In this document: positions 45,824-55,406 of the stretch, one piece after another
How the letters are laid out: each line of letters opens with the position of its first letter
Position numbering within the stretch: the first letter of the stretch is position 1
Assembly (NCBI RefSeq): GCF_900095305.1
Contig: NZ_FMDO01000056.1
Coordinates: 27,004 to 91,003, forward strand
Source: Proteiniborus sp. DW1
Lineage (GTDB): Bacteria > Bacillota > Clostridia > Tissierellales > Proteiniboraceae
Length of the DNA: 64,000 nt
Direction of reading: 5' to 3'
Position numbers and translations under genes: made by a program
Notes under the pieces: model-generated
The model's input: only the letters and a program-made list of their open reading frames with translations
Databases searched by the model: none
What the model was told of the DNA's origin: nothing

Positions 45824-46918
45824 TTAACCCTCCTTTCTAATGTATGCTTCTATCATTATGTCTTGCCCAAAACGGTGAATATCCATATTTTCAAGGTTTA
45901 TTGCGTCTTTCATATGTGCTTTTCCCAGCCCACCAACTGGAGTTTTTGCAGTATTTCCTCCAATAATTTTCGGAGCAATAAATGCATTTATCTTATCAAC
46001 TATTCCTTCCTCTAAGGCACTATAATTAAGTTGGCTTCCCCCTTCTAATAAAATGCTATCAATCTTTCTCTCTCCTAGCTCCTTCATAAGAAAAGTCAAG
46101 TCAACTCCTCCATTTTTGGAAGGCACTATAATGACTTCAGCCCCCTTTTCTTTAAGCATCTTTACCTTTCCCTTATCAGCTTTACTAGAAACTGCTATGA
46201 TAGTCACTGCATTTGATTCAAGGTTTAATACCTTTGCTTCAAGGGGAATTCTTCCACTGCTGTCTACAATTATTCTTATGGGGTCACAGCCTTTTCTATC
46301 ATCTAATCTAGTTGTCAAATATGGGTCATCTGCAAGCACTGTACCTATGCCAACCATAATTCCAGATACCCTATGCCTTAATTCATGAACATATTTCCTA
46401 GAAAGCTCTCCAGTAATCCACTTAGATTCATTTGTATAGGTAGCAATTTTACCATCAAGGGTCATTGCAGTTTTCATTATTACGAAGGGTTTCTTTGTAG
46501 TTATATATTTAAGAAATATTTCATTTAATCTTTTCACTTCATCCTCAAGAACTCCTACAATCACTTCTATACCAGCTTCCTCTAAAATTTGGATACCTTT
46601 TCCGGCTACTATAGGATTAGGGTCCTTTAGCCCTATAACTACTTTCTTTATTCCTTTCTCAACGATTGCTTTAGCACAAGGCGGAGTTTTTCCATAATGA
46701 GAGCAAGGTTCTAAAGTAACATACATAGTTGCACCTTTAACATCCTCAGTAGCGTTAAAAAACGCATTAATCTCTGCATGATGATGACCATAAGCCTTAT
46801 GATAGCCTTCACCAATAATTCTACCTTCTTTTACTATAACTGCTCCTACCAATGGATTTGGATTTGTATACCCTATTCCTCTCTTTGCCAGTTCTAATGC
46901 TCTTTTCATGTATTCCAT
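45824..46918 (-). CDS. ribD: Riboflavin deaminase/reductase
   Basis: A 364-residue bifunctional enzyme. The N-terminal cytidine-deaminase-like domain has the zinc ligands in HAEINAF and EPCSHYGKTPPC; the reductase domain starts near residue 147 (FVIMKTAMTLDGKIAT). First gene of ribD-ribE-ribBA-ribH, directly behind an FMN riboswitch and terminator. Confidence 0.97.
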   Translation of the reverse strand: MEYMKRALELAKRGIGYTNPNPLVGAVIVKEGRIIGEGYHKAYGHHHAEINAFFNATEDVKGATMYVTLEPCSHYGKTPPCAKAIVEKGIKKVVIGLKDPNPIVAGKGIQILEEAGIEVIVGVLEDEVKRLNEIFLKYITTKKPFVIMKTAMTLDGKIATYTNESKWITGELSRKYVHELRHRVSGIMVGIGTVLADDPYLTTRLDDRKGCDPIRIIVDSSGRIPLEAKVLNLESNAVTIIAVSSKADKGKVKMLKEKGAEVIIVPSKNGGVDLTFLMKELGERKIDSILLEGGSQLNYSALEEGIVDKINAFIAPKIIGGNTAKTPVGGLGKAHMKDAINLENMDIHRFGQDIMIEAYIRKEG

Positions 46919-46948
46919 ATTAAGACATCACTCCAGTATTGGATAATC

Positions 46949-46976
46949 AAAAAACCCTGAGATAAATCCCAGGGTA
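46949..46976 (-). terminator. FMN-riboswitch terminator
   Basis: Stem ACCCTG (46954-46959 with 46970-46975, extended by near-matches) followed by six T on the minus strand. It lies between the FMN aptamer and ribD and is the probable expression platform. Confidence 0.85.
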
Positions 46977-47051
46977 TAAAGCCTCTAAAAATTGTCTTGA
47001 TTATAAGTATTATGATAAAACATAAGCTTATAGCTCAAATTACTTAAAAGT

Positions 47052-47158
47052 ATCTTCTCCCATCCAGACTATACTGTCGGCTTCGGAATTTCACCGAATC
47101 AACCTTACGGCTCGCGGGCTATACCGCCGGTAGGGAATTACACCCTGCCCTGAAGATT
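47052..47158 (-). promoter_or_regulatory. FMN riboswitch (RFN element)
   Basis: All conserved blocks of the RFN aptamer are present on the minus strand: CTTCAGGGCAGGGTG, ATTCCCTACCGGCGG, AGCCCGCGAGCC, GATTCGGTGAAATTCCG, AGCCGACAGT and GTCTGGATGGGAGAAG. Flavin mononucleotide should turn the rib operon off by termination. Confidence 0.98.
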
Positions 47159-47183
47159 TATTTATTCAGTTTTTACATGTTAA

Positions 47184-47212
47184 ACTTTAACACAATAATA
47201 TAAATATGTCAA
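47184..47212 (-). promoter_or_regulatory. Promoter of the rib operon
   Basis: On the minus strand TTGACA (47207-47212), a 17-base spacer and TAAAGT (47184-47189), about 25 bases before the FMN aptamer. Confidence 0.75.
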
Positions 47213-47278
47213 TAAATCAAACTTAAATAGTTCCATCTCTTTGCAGATTCACATAACAAATAGAACTTTAAGCTTTAA

Positions 47279-47416
47279 TTAACCTTGTAGGTACGCTTCC
47301 ACCACTTTGATACTGCTCATTTTATGTGGCTTCTCAGAAAAATCATTTTTCTTTTCCTTTCTGTCAGCACAGGCCTCTGAACAACTGTTACAGCTTTTAT
47401 TGCAATTTTCGCTCAT
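47279..47416 (-). pseudogene. Cys-rich N-terminal fragment of an Mrp/NBP35-type ATPase (45 codons)
   Basis: ATG at 47416 follows a GGAG site and encodes 45 residues, with CNKSCNSCSEAC near the start and KPHKMSSIKVVEAYLQG at the end. The first 37 residues match the iron-sulfur-binding head of Mrp proteins that normally continues IKKVIxVVSGKGGVGKS. The ATPase is missing. It could be a leftover or a genuine small Cys-rich protein. The rest of 47417-47710 holds nothing recognisable. Confidence 0.55.
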
Positions 47417-47713
47417 AATCTTAGCTCCTTTATTTTAGATTGTTATTTAACTACATGAAACAAATGATTTTACAAAAAACAAGTCACTACTCCAACATCG
47501 AATAAAATTTTACAGGCATCCATTTCCATAATACAGGCTAAAACCTTGTTCGCTGCTCTGGTCTTTTGATATCCATGTGTTTCACTAATATTTTGATAGT
47601 TATTTACCTAAAGAATATAATTTTAAGGATACAGTTCACAAGATACTAAAAGCAGGAACTAGGCTATACTAAAGGAGAATGGATAACTTTATCTAAATCC
47701 ATCTTTATATTAA

Positions 47714-47779
47714 ATTAAGGCTAAGATTAGTAATGGGACAAGATTAAGAAAATCCCACCCCAACTATTGACAAAAAGCC
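47714..47779 (-). mobile_element. Solo ISL3-type insertion-sequence end
   Basis: This 66-base stretch is highly similar to 51555-51621 and ends, on the minus strand, with GGCTTTTTGTCAATAGTTGG, the kind of terminal repeat seen in ISL3-family elements. No transposase adjoins, so it is a leftover end. Confidence 0.6.
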
Positions 47780-47781
47780 AC

Positions 47782-47807
47782 AAAAACCCGCTTCCTATAA
47801 AGCAGGT
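47782..47807 (-). terminator. Terminator of the ArsC/Spx-like gene
   Basis: An 8-bp stem with one G-U pair (47786-47793 with 47800-47807), followed by a T-run on the minus strand. Confidence 0.75.
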
Positions 47808-47815
47808 AGGGTTTG

Positions 47816-48172
47816 TCATTCAATATCAAGGGCAGTCTTCCAATCAGTTTCCTTAAAACCTACCAGCACAAAGTCATCACCAATAAGGATAGGACGCTTT
47901 ACAAGCATACCGTCTGATGCCAATAGATTATACTGTTCATCCTCACTCATAGTAGGAAGCTTATCCTTCAGCTTCAGTTCTCTATATAGCTGTCCGCTAG
48001 TATTGAAGAACTTCTTCAATGCCAAGCCACTTGTTTTATGCCAACTCTTCAACTCTTCTATTGAAGGATTGTTTTCTTTGATATGCCTTTCTTCAAAGGC
48101 AACTTCATTTGCCTTCAACCATTTCTTAGCCTTCTGACAGGTGGTACATTTCGGATAACACAAAAATATCAT
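47816..48172 (-). CDS. ArsC/Spx/YffB-family thioredoxin-fold protein
   Basis: A 118-residue protein with CTTC (residues 9-12) in FLCYPKCTTCQKAKKWL, the ERHIKENNPS continuation and the KRPILIGDD motif of the arsenate-reductase-like family. It may reduce arsenate or another thiol substrate; the extra CxxC is closer to YffB/Spx than to classic ArsC. No arsenic-resistance genes lie nearby. Confidence 0.9.
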   Translation of the reverse strand: MIFLCYPKCTTCQKAKKWLKANEVAFEERHIKENNPSIEELKSWHKTSGLALKKFFNTSGQLYRELKLKDKLPTMSEDEQYNLLASDGMLVKRPILIGDDFVLVGFKETDWKTALDIE

Positions 48173-48785
48173 AATCTATCTCCTTTCTCCTTTTTAGCGG
48201 AACTCTTTCTAATAATTCTTACCATATTACGCATCAATTTGCTTAGTACGTATAATGTTTATGTATATATAATATATCTTTTCCATACCAAATTCAATTA
48301 ATTAACCTAATCTACCAACTTTCCCAATTTACTAAAGTTTAAATCGGTTGATACATACCTTAAAAGAATAAAATAAAGATTTCTTGACATAAGACTTACA
48401 TCTGCTTCTTCAGTAATTTCATTACAAGCAGTATTCCGACATAAACATGACACAAACAGATAGAATGAATACTGTTTGAGTGTGTCCTATCTCAAAACAT
48501 ATTAGCAATATTAGGTATATATCGATTACGTAAAAATCAAAACTACCCACTTAGCAGGTAGTTTACTCAGGTTTTTTCTGAAAATGGCGATTTAATAGAA
48601 TTTATCTGAATCAAGTGCAGATATTCTCTTTGAGCTCCTCGTTTCATTGTACAGCAACTAGAAGAAGATAATATATTTGACGGACTTGAGTCATCTGTTC
48701 CACCACAGCCCAATTGCCGGGTTTGTGTAGGTTATTAGTTACCTTACCTCCTAATTGAATTCCTTGATAAGACTGTAGTTCTTTT
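48173..48785. repeat. Gene-free stretch with dispersed repeat copy B (48427-48506)
   Basis: 48427-48506 aligns with 36363-36443 through AACATG, ACAGA, GAGTGTGTC, TCTC and AACATAT blocks. A perfect AACTACC/GGTAGTT hairpin lies at 48541-48562. The right part (48600-48760) has protein-like but stop-broken minus-strand frames (LHKPGNWAVVEQMTQVRQIY) that I cannot identify. Confidence 0.4.
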
Positions 48786-50564
48786 TTAGTTAATTCCTTT
48801 TCTTATTCTTAAGTAATTTCCATTCTTATCTATAAACTTACAGGTGCCATCGGCTAAATCTACCCTAGCATAGCCTTCACTAAAGGGATAGACATTAGTA
48901 AATTCTGTTGGTATGACTTGTTTACCTTCTCTGTTAATAAATCCCCATAGATAAGCATCACCTTTTTTGATAGCAACTGGTGCCATCCCTTCATTGAAAT
49001 CTCCCGCAAATACTATTTCCTTAGGCAAATCAATTACCACATTGCCCTGCTTATCAATATATCCTAAATCATTTTCTACATAGTTTTCTATCCTCTTTGC
49101 TACAAAAGTACCATCTGGATATGTAATATTATAAGTCACATTTGCCCTATAATATCCCTTGTTTACAAAGGCTAAACCTTCGGAAAAATTGCCAGCATTT
49201 ATATAGTTAGGACTAATCATTACTTCTCCATCCTTATTAATATAACCGAACTGATAACAAGTAATACTTCCGCCCTCTTTAGACACCAACCCTATTTTAA
49301 AACGAGCCAATCCCTCTGAGAAAAAATGTTCAATATTATAATTATTTAAATTATAAGATTTTAAACCTCCTTCTCCACTTTCTACATATGCAGAATGGTC
49401 CTCGAACTCAATTCCCTCAATTGCTTCTCTTAAGTCTATTACTTCATTAAAATCTTTATCGACATACCCTGTAAATCTCCTAAAACTATCAGTATAGGGC
49501 TCTCCTGTACTATATTCTATATAAGCCAGTCCCTCTGAAAAATGAAAACTAGGTTCCCTTACTTTTTTACCATGTGTATAGTCCTTATCATTAATGTCTA
49601 TATATTTACATGAGATATCAGCTATAAATCCATTTGCTACATTTTCTAATCCGTATTCATTTACAAATACAACTGCTCGGCCTTCGGAAAACTTAAGTTC
49701 ACCTGCGCCAGAGGACGCAGTAAAATTTGGCTTTGTATATTTATATGGAATTAAAAACTTCCCAGATTTATCTATAGCTCCAAAAATCATTGGAAAACGT
49801 CCAAGTTTATAAGAATCCTTATCATGTTTACCCACCCAAGCAACTCCTTCATTAAAATCGTAAACATGATCATATTTTGCATCGATGATTATATTTCCCT
49901 CTTTATCCACAAATCCTTTTTTCCACTGATTTTCGTCACCTTTATATTCAGAAAATGAAGCTAAACCCTCGGAATAATTTCCTATTATATATTTAGACGA
50001 TATTTCTCTGATAATATCTCCTTTATTATTAACCAAATAACCTATATTTTGATGCTTCAAATATAACCTATTTTCGGATAATCTAGTAGCACTATTTTCA
50101 TCAAAGGTATCTATATACTCACCTATATCCTCTTGTCCTGTTATTAATATAGTCCTTTCATTTTGATTCCATACAACATTCATATCTAAGCTTTCAGCTA
50201 TAAATCTAACTGGTACTAAAGTTCTTCCGTTGACAACTTTTGCAGGCACATCTAAAGTTTTATGCTCTCCATTAATCTTTGCATCTTTACTGTCCAATTT
50301 TAATACTATCTCTTTACCTTCCACTGTTCCAGTTATTGTTTTAGTAGCGTCGTCCCAACCAACTTCCAACCCTAAAGCTTCAAATATCGCTCTTAATGGG
50401 AGGAGTGTTCTTCCTTCAATTATTTGTGGTGGTACATCAAATGATAGCTCTTTGCCTTCTAATAATACTTTAATATCGCCTGATGCATATATAGCTTTAG
50501 GTGGTACGGCTATAAACCCAAATGCTAATATAGAAATTAAAAAAAACTTTAAATATTTTTTCAT
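48786..50564 (-). CDS. Exported copper-amine-oxidase-N-domain protein with WG repeats
   Basis: A 592-residue exported protein. After a signal peptide (1-27) two tandem stalk domains follow (EGRTLLPLRAIFEALGLEVG at about 48-70; NGRTLVPVRFIAESLDMNV at about 111-133), a substrate-layer/cell-wall associated module common in Clostridia. Residues 175-592 consist of about eight WG/YNEG-type repeats with the recurring phrase FSEGLA and YIDKxGN. Such proteins sit at the cell surface; function unknown. Monocistronic. Confidence 0.9.
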   Translation of the reverse strand: MKKYLKFFLISILAFGFIAVPPKAIYASGDIKVLLEGKELSFDVPPQIIEGRTLLPLRAIFEALGLEVGWDDATKTITGTVEGKEIVLKLDSKDAKINGEHKTLDVPAKVVNGRTLVPVRFIAESLDMNVVWNQNERTILITGQEDIGEYIDTFDENSATRLSENRLYLKHQNIGYLVNNKGDIIREISSKYIIGNYSEGLASFSEYKGDENQWKKGFVDKEGNIIIDAKYDHVYDFNEGVAWVGKHDKDSYKLGRFPMIFGAIDKSGKFLIPYKYTKPNFTASSGAGELKFSEGRAVVFVNEYGLENVANGFIADISCKYIDINDKDYTHGKKVREPSFHFSEGLAYIEYSTGEPYTDSFRRFTGYVDKDFNEVIDLREAIEGIEFEDHSAYVESGEGGLKSYNLNNYNIEHFFSEGLARFKIGLVSKEGGSITCYQFGYINKDGEVMISPNYINAGNFSEGLAFVNKGYYRANVTYNITYPDGTFVAKRIENYVENDLGYIDKQGNVVIDLPKEIVFAGDFNEGMAPVAIKKGDAYLWGFINREGKQVIPTEFTNVYPFSEGYARVDLADGTCKFIDKNGNYLRIRKGIN

Positions 50565-50757
50565 TTATATTCTCACCTTTCACATTATTTGCTTATAATA
50601 TTTTTATTTCCCGTAGTTCTTGGTATTTTATCACTCCAAATTAGCATATCATACACGTATTAGTAAAATCAACCACAAAAACCGTCCTCTTGGTTAGCCT
50701 TCGGTTTGCTACAGCCTGTCATCCCCTTGAAACCTAAGTCTAGTTAAAAACCAAGCT

Positions 50758-50979
50758 TTACTCTAGCGACCAATTCTTCCATCTATATATCTCATTATTC
50801 TTAGTCCTTCTCTGATTATATTCTTCTATAGCCTTATTTATTTTGTCAAGTAACAACCCCTTTTGTTCTGGTAATTTCCCTTTTAATATTAACGTATTGG
50901 TCTTATGAGTTGCATTGAATATAGTATTTTCCATATGTAGATTTTCCAGTAACATTTTTTCTTCCTTTATTAAATCCAA
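50758..50979 (-). pseudogene. Probable C-terminal remnant of a radical-SAM protein
   Basis: A 73-codon frame. MENTIFNATHKTNTLILKGK followed by LPEQKGLLLDKINKAIEEYN resembles the end of B12-binding radical-SAM proteins (normally NTIFRSNHASNxLxLKGxLPxDK). No SAM cluster motif is present. An AAAGGAAG precedes an internal ATG, so a short peptide could be made. Confidence 0.45.
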
Positions 50980-51006
50980 TATTTTTAATCTTTCAAATTC
51001 TCATAC

Positions 51007-51290
51007 TTAATCAACTATTTCAACCTTTTTTTCTCTAAACACACTCAATCGTAAAATGTCGCCGTTCACACTAACACCCCACTGGATTAGCTCCAATACA
51101 TTGTCAAACACCCAAATATTTTCCGAAATTGTCTCTTAATATTTCAATAAGTGTTTTATTAGGGTTTAAAATTGATATATAGCTGTAATCCAACTGCAAA
51201 TGCTAATATATTTGCCAGCCAAGCATCCTGATAAGCGATAGCAGATGGATTCAAAATGGCTGTACTGCCAAGCAAAAATCCTGTAAACAT
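51007..51290 (-). pseudogene. Remnant of a GerAB-type spore-germination permease
   Basis: The minus strand from ATG 51290 reads MFTGFLLGSTAILNPS and AIAYQDAWLANILAFAVGLQ, stops, and resumes one frame over as PNKTLIEILRDNFGKYLG. This matches the start of spore-germinant receptor permeases (QDAW, KTLIEI, GKYLG). A further minus-strand frame (to 51007) encodes FDNVLELIQWGVSVNGDILR of unknown origin. Confidence 0.55.
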
Positions 51291-51340
51291 CGATGCGTAT
51301 ATTTAACTGCATTAATTATGGCACTCCTTCTCTTCCAAAA

Positions 51341-51528
51341 GTTCTCTGTATTGACGAATTTAAAGGCAATGCTGAGACTGGAAAGTACAATGTATTCTTG
51401 TTGATGGCGAGAAAAACAATGTAAGAAAACGTCTACAAAAAACTATGCCTACTAACCTCAGAAAATACTATAAACGGAGTAGAAAGCTGATACTTACCCG
51501 TTATAATAAGCTTAAAGATGAGAATTAG
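51341..51528 (+). pseudogene. ISL3-family transposase remnant
   Basis: The plus strand reads VLCIDEFKGNAETGKYNV (catalytic DEFKG of ISL3 transposases), then in another frame RKRLQKTMPTNLRKYYKRSR and KLILTRYNKLKDEN with a stop at 51528. A large internal portion is deleted. Confidence 0.75.
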
Positions 51529-51554
51529 GTTTATTAAGTACACCCTAAAATAGG

Positions 51555-51621
51555 ATTAGGGCTAAAAATAGTAATGGAGCGAGATTAAAGAAAATCTCAC
51601 CCCAACTATTGACAAAGAGCC
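51555..51621 (+). mobile_element. Right end of the ISL3-type element
   Basis: Directly behind the transposase remnant; the terminal sequence on the minus strand is GGCTCTTTGTCAATAGTTGG (ending at 51602-51621). A nearly identical solo copy lies at 47714-47779. Confidence 0.7.
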
Positions 51622-51730
51622 TTTAAAATTTAGTTTCACCGCTCATGCTGCCCAAGATTATGACATAAGTCCATTTTTATTAGTTAAATACTATTATTTC
51701 ATCTAATTTACTTATATTCTCTGAACTAAA

Positions 51731-52012
51731 CTAGTGAGAAATAATTATTAGGGTTCTATCTTTAATTGATAATAATTGTGATTCAATTGCTTTAGCATTT
51801 TTTTCATCAAGGTTAGCTAATGGTTCATCCAGTATTAATATGGGGGTTTCTCTTAGTATACTTCTTGCAAGAGTAACTCTTCTTTTTTCTCCCCCCGAGA
51901 GGTTAGTTCTTCCCTCATGAATTAAAATGTCTAAACTATGGTGATTAGCATATCTATCTAAACCTACTTTAGATAATACACTAACAAAATCATAATTTGT
52001 AGTTAGGAGCAA
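51731..52012 (-). pseudogene. ABC-transporter ATPase fragment
   Basis: 93 codons with signature LSGGEKRRVTLARS, Walker B LILDEPLANLD and a final ISH (switch His), where the frame ends. Walker A and the membrane domain are missing on one side and the C-terminus on the other. It resembles CydC/exporter-type NBDs. A dead fragment flanked by insertion-sequence debris. Confidence 0.75.
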
Positions 52013-52465
52013 TAATATGATTATAATAATGTTCTACTAAAATAGAGGGGATTATAAGTTCATTCATTCTATTATCATAATTCTACTACAAACTTCAATT
52101 TTACTTGTTTTCTAATTATAAATATTGTATCATACAGCTTTTATCAAATAAACATATCTTTCTCTCTTCTACATATCCTTAGATATAATCCATCTTCCAT
52201 CACAATAATCCTCAAATTTTTATTATGGATATGTTCCCGTGAAGAGAATAGGCATTGAATTTCATCTGTACATTCAATGCCTTAAAATCTCTAAAATCAT
52301 TATATTCACTAAATTCTATGATTTTTCTAACTTCACTACGACTTCAACGTGCAACGAGCGGGGTGGTTTGATGTCTTTTACATTGTCGGTAGTCGGAAAC
52401 ACGTCATCCCCACTTTTGCACTATCGGTAGGCGGGAACATATCCACCAATCGTACCATTTACGAA
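52013..52465. other. Gene-free stretch with short direct repeat
   Basis: Contains an AGGCATTGAAT/ATTCAATGCCT dyad near 52230-52285 and two similar 18-mers, TGTCGGTAGTCGGAAACA and TATCGGTAGGCGGGAACA (around 52384-52440), in a locally GC-rich patch. No gene seen. Confidence 0.35.
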
Positions 52466-52492
52466 AAGGGCACTCTTACTAGGAGCACCCTC
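52466..52492 (-). terminator. Terminator of the AraC-family gene
   Basis: An 8-bp stem with two G-U pairs (52470-52477 with 52485-52492), followed by TTTT on the minus strand. Confidence 0.65.
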
Positions 52493-52512
52493 AATAATAA
52501 ATATTAATGTAA

Positions 52513-53391
52513 TTAATAGTCTTTTTTCTTTACTGGAATCCAGATTTCGCTTCGATACTTTGGGTTTCCAGTGTCTGGATTCTCATTCCATAAAATTTCA
52601 GGACCTTCAACCGCCTCGTATCCTGAAGATGGAAACCACTCTGAGTATATCCTCCCCCACACATCTTGAAGTGTTTCCGGAAATGGTCCAATCGATTCAA
52701 ATACAGCCCAGGTACTAGCATCAACTTTTAATACATCAAAATCTGCAGTTTCATTACTTAATGTTGCTACCCCGATGTAATGATCTAATTCTCCTTTCTC
52801 TCCCATTCTACCTTCTGAAAAATTAGTGGAAGCACTAATAATACCTTTAGGTTCTACATTTGAAATTGCTTTTAATTGATTAATAACATCCATGGTTAAA
52901 AGTTCAGTCATTTTTGCAATCTCGGGATTGACACCTTCAAAAATAATTGGAACTCTCTTCTTAAATCCTACTAACTTAAAAGGTCCTTTCTCAACAATAC
53001 GATAGTTCATTTCGCATCCTCCTTTAATTGATAATTGAAAGGTCATTCGAGGATAAGCTTTTAATTGTGTATTCTCACTCCTTGCCTCAGAAGGGAGAAT
53101 ACCATGCAGGGAATGAAAAGCACGGGAAAATGAATCAGCCGAATTATAGCCGTATTTCACGGCTACATCAATTATTCTTAAATCATTATCTTTCAAATCA
53201 AGTGCAGCCAACGTCAGTCTTCTTCTCCGAATATATTCTGATAAACTTATTCCTGCTAAAAAAGAAAACATCCGCTTGAAATGATACTCTGAACAATAAG
53301 CGATTTTAGATACTTCACTATAATCAATTTCCTCTGTTAAGTGCTCTTCAATATACGCTAATGCATTATTCATACTTCTTAAAGTATCCAT
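52513..53391 (-). CDS. AraC-family regulator with GyrI-like effector domain
   Basis: A 292-residue protein. Residues 1-105 are two AraC helix-turn-helix units ([38 protein letters not shown]). Residues 125-292 form a GyrI-like ligand domain of the BmrR/Rob type ([24 protein letters not shown]). ATG 53391 is selected: AAAGGAGG lies 7 bases upstream. It is the only intact gene among insertion-sequence debris and has no obvious target beside it. Confidence 0.9.
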   Translation of the reverse strand: MDTLRSMNNALAYIEEHLTEEIDYSEVSKIAYCSEYHFKRMFSFLAGISLSEYIRRRRLTLAALDLKDNDLRIIDVAVKYGYNSADSFSRAFHSLHGILPSEARSENTQLKAYPRMTFQLSIKGGCEMNYRIVEKGPFKLVGFKKRVPIIFEGVNPEIAKMTELLTMDVINQLKAISNVEPKGIISASTNFSEGRMGEKGELDHYIGVATLSNETADFDVLKVDASTWAVFESIGPFPETLQDVWGRIYSEWFPSSGYEAVEGPEILWNENPDTGNPKYRSEIWIPVKKKDY

Positions 53392-53533
53392 TGAACAACC
53401 TCCTTTCATCATCAATATTATCAAAGGGTGCGTTTACTCATCCGACATTCTGTGCACAGTTTTGTCGATTCTCTTTCGTGTAGCTAGTATCGTTAAACTG
53501 AATTTATCTTTGGGACGTTTACCAAGGAATCCT

Positions 53534-53665
53534 TTATTTTTCTTCAATGTATGGATTGTCACACTTATTTACAGTTTTCTTAAGGTTAGGTAATTTATAT
53601 TCTTTAGGACTTAAATATCTTAACTTTGAGTAAATCCTAATATTATTGAACCAATTAACATAATC
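53534..53665 (-). pseudogene. IS3-family OrfB C-terminal remnant
   Basis: The minus strand reads WFNNIRIYSKLRYLSPKEYK then LPNLKKTVNKCDNPYIEEK and a stop. This is the end of IS150/IS3-type transposases (YNNxRxHSxLxYLSPxEY). It lies on the far side of the IS21 remnant from the OrfB N-terminus. Confidence 0.75.
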
Positions 53666-54158
53666 AGCTTTAGTTCATTAGCTATTTTAGATTGATTACT
53701 TTTATCTACATGAGGCTTGTGACTGGTATAATAAAAGAGAGAAATTTTGGCAAACAAAAACGGAGAATATTTTCCAGCTTAATACAATAATACCTTATCT
53801 TCTGATAAAATTAAAGATAAGTTTTATCAGAGGAAGAATACAGCTTGAAGGGACGGAATATGTTTGCTGAAATTAAACAGTATAAATTAAAAGGATTCAA
53901 TAAGTCTCAAGTAAGTAGATTTCTTAATATTAACTACAAAACAGTAGATAAATACTGAGATATGTCTTATAAAGAATATGCAGAGTTAAATGATGCTGCT
54001 AAGAATAGAATCAAAAAAGTTGATAAGTATAAGGGCTAATATTATCTTGGATAAAGGAGCTTAGGGATTTATCTACTGCTCAAATATTTGATTGGCTTAA
54101 AGAAAGGTATGGTGACGTGGATTTTAGTGATAGAACATTAAGACTTTATGTAAAAGAC

Positions 54159-54838
<680 letters not shown>

Positions 54839-55017
54839 ATCTTGATGCATTTATTGTTTCCATTTCCAAATTTTTTATATATTATTTGTGCTATATCTTA
54901 TTTCTTAAGTAAAAAGACAAATGATATATCTTGTGGCAGTTTTCCATTATTATTAAACTTTCTTTCTCAACGACTACTCCCCTATCACATAAAAAGCCTC
55001 TCTATTATACAATTCTA

Positions 55018-55389
55018 TTATTCTGCTAGTAATATCTTTACATTATTAGGCAATATGCATGGTGGTCCAGAACAATTATAAGAAATTGTATCACTATAGT
55101 AGCATTTTGAACAAGATACCGAAACATAGTGCTTTGTTCCAGAATGATAATCTGTATACGAATGTCCTTCAAACTTTTCCGATACTTTTTTATAACTAAC
55201 AACATCTTTACAATCATGGCAATAAACCGATTCAGTTACTATATGATAATGCCCTCCAAAACTCCTTCCCTCATAAGTTGAAGTTTTTGACACACTTTTC
55301 CGATGACTTGGAAGACACTTGTTTTCAGCAAATATCACACTTGAACTTAACAATAATAATATTATTATTAATATCAGTCTTTTTTTCAT
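55018..55389 (-). CDS. Small exported Cys/His-rich protein
   Basis: A 123-residue protein with a signal peptide (1-21, cleaved near FAEN). The mature part has eight cysteines, in part as CHDC and CSKC pairs, and many His, compatible with a zinc- or disulfide-stabilised fold. No family is recognised. Its start is 17 bp behind the lipoprotein gene and it ends an ECF-linked gene series. An AGGAG site precedes the ATG. Confidence 0.65.
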   Translation of the reverse strand: MKKRLILIIILLLLSSSVIFAENKCLPSHRKSVSKTSTYEGRSFGGHYHIVTESVYCHDCKDVVSYKKVSEKFEGHSYTDYHSGTKHYVSVSCSKCYYSDTISYNCSGPPCILPNNVKILLAE

Positions 55390-55406
55390 CTGAAACCCTC
55401 CTTTTA

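Noticed and set aside
48600..48760. Possible T-box or other riboswitch because of GGCTGTGGTGGAACAG on the minus strand
   Set aside because: No specifier loop, no T-box core sequence, and no aminoacyl or biosynthetic gene follows in the right direction.
52384..52440. Two similar 18-mers as a possible CRISPR or tandem array
   Set aside because: Only two imperfect copies, no regular spacers, no cas genes in the window.
54842..55081. 79-codon plus-strand frame next to the IS3 end
   Set aside because: Composition resembles the antisense of the Cys-rich protein and IS debris; no ribosome site or match.
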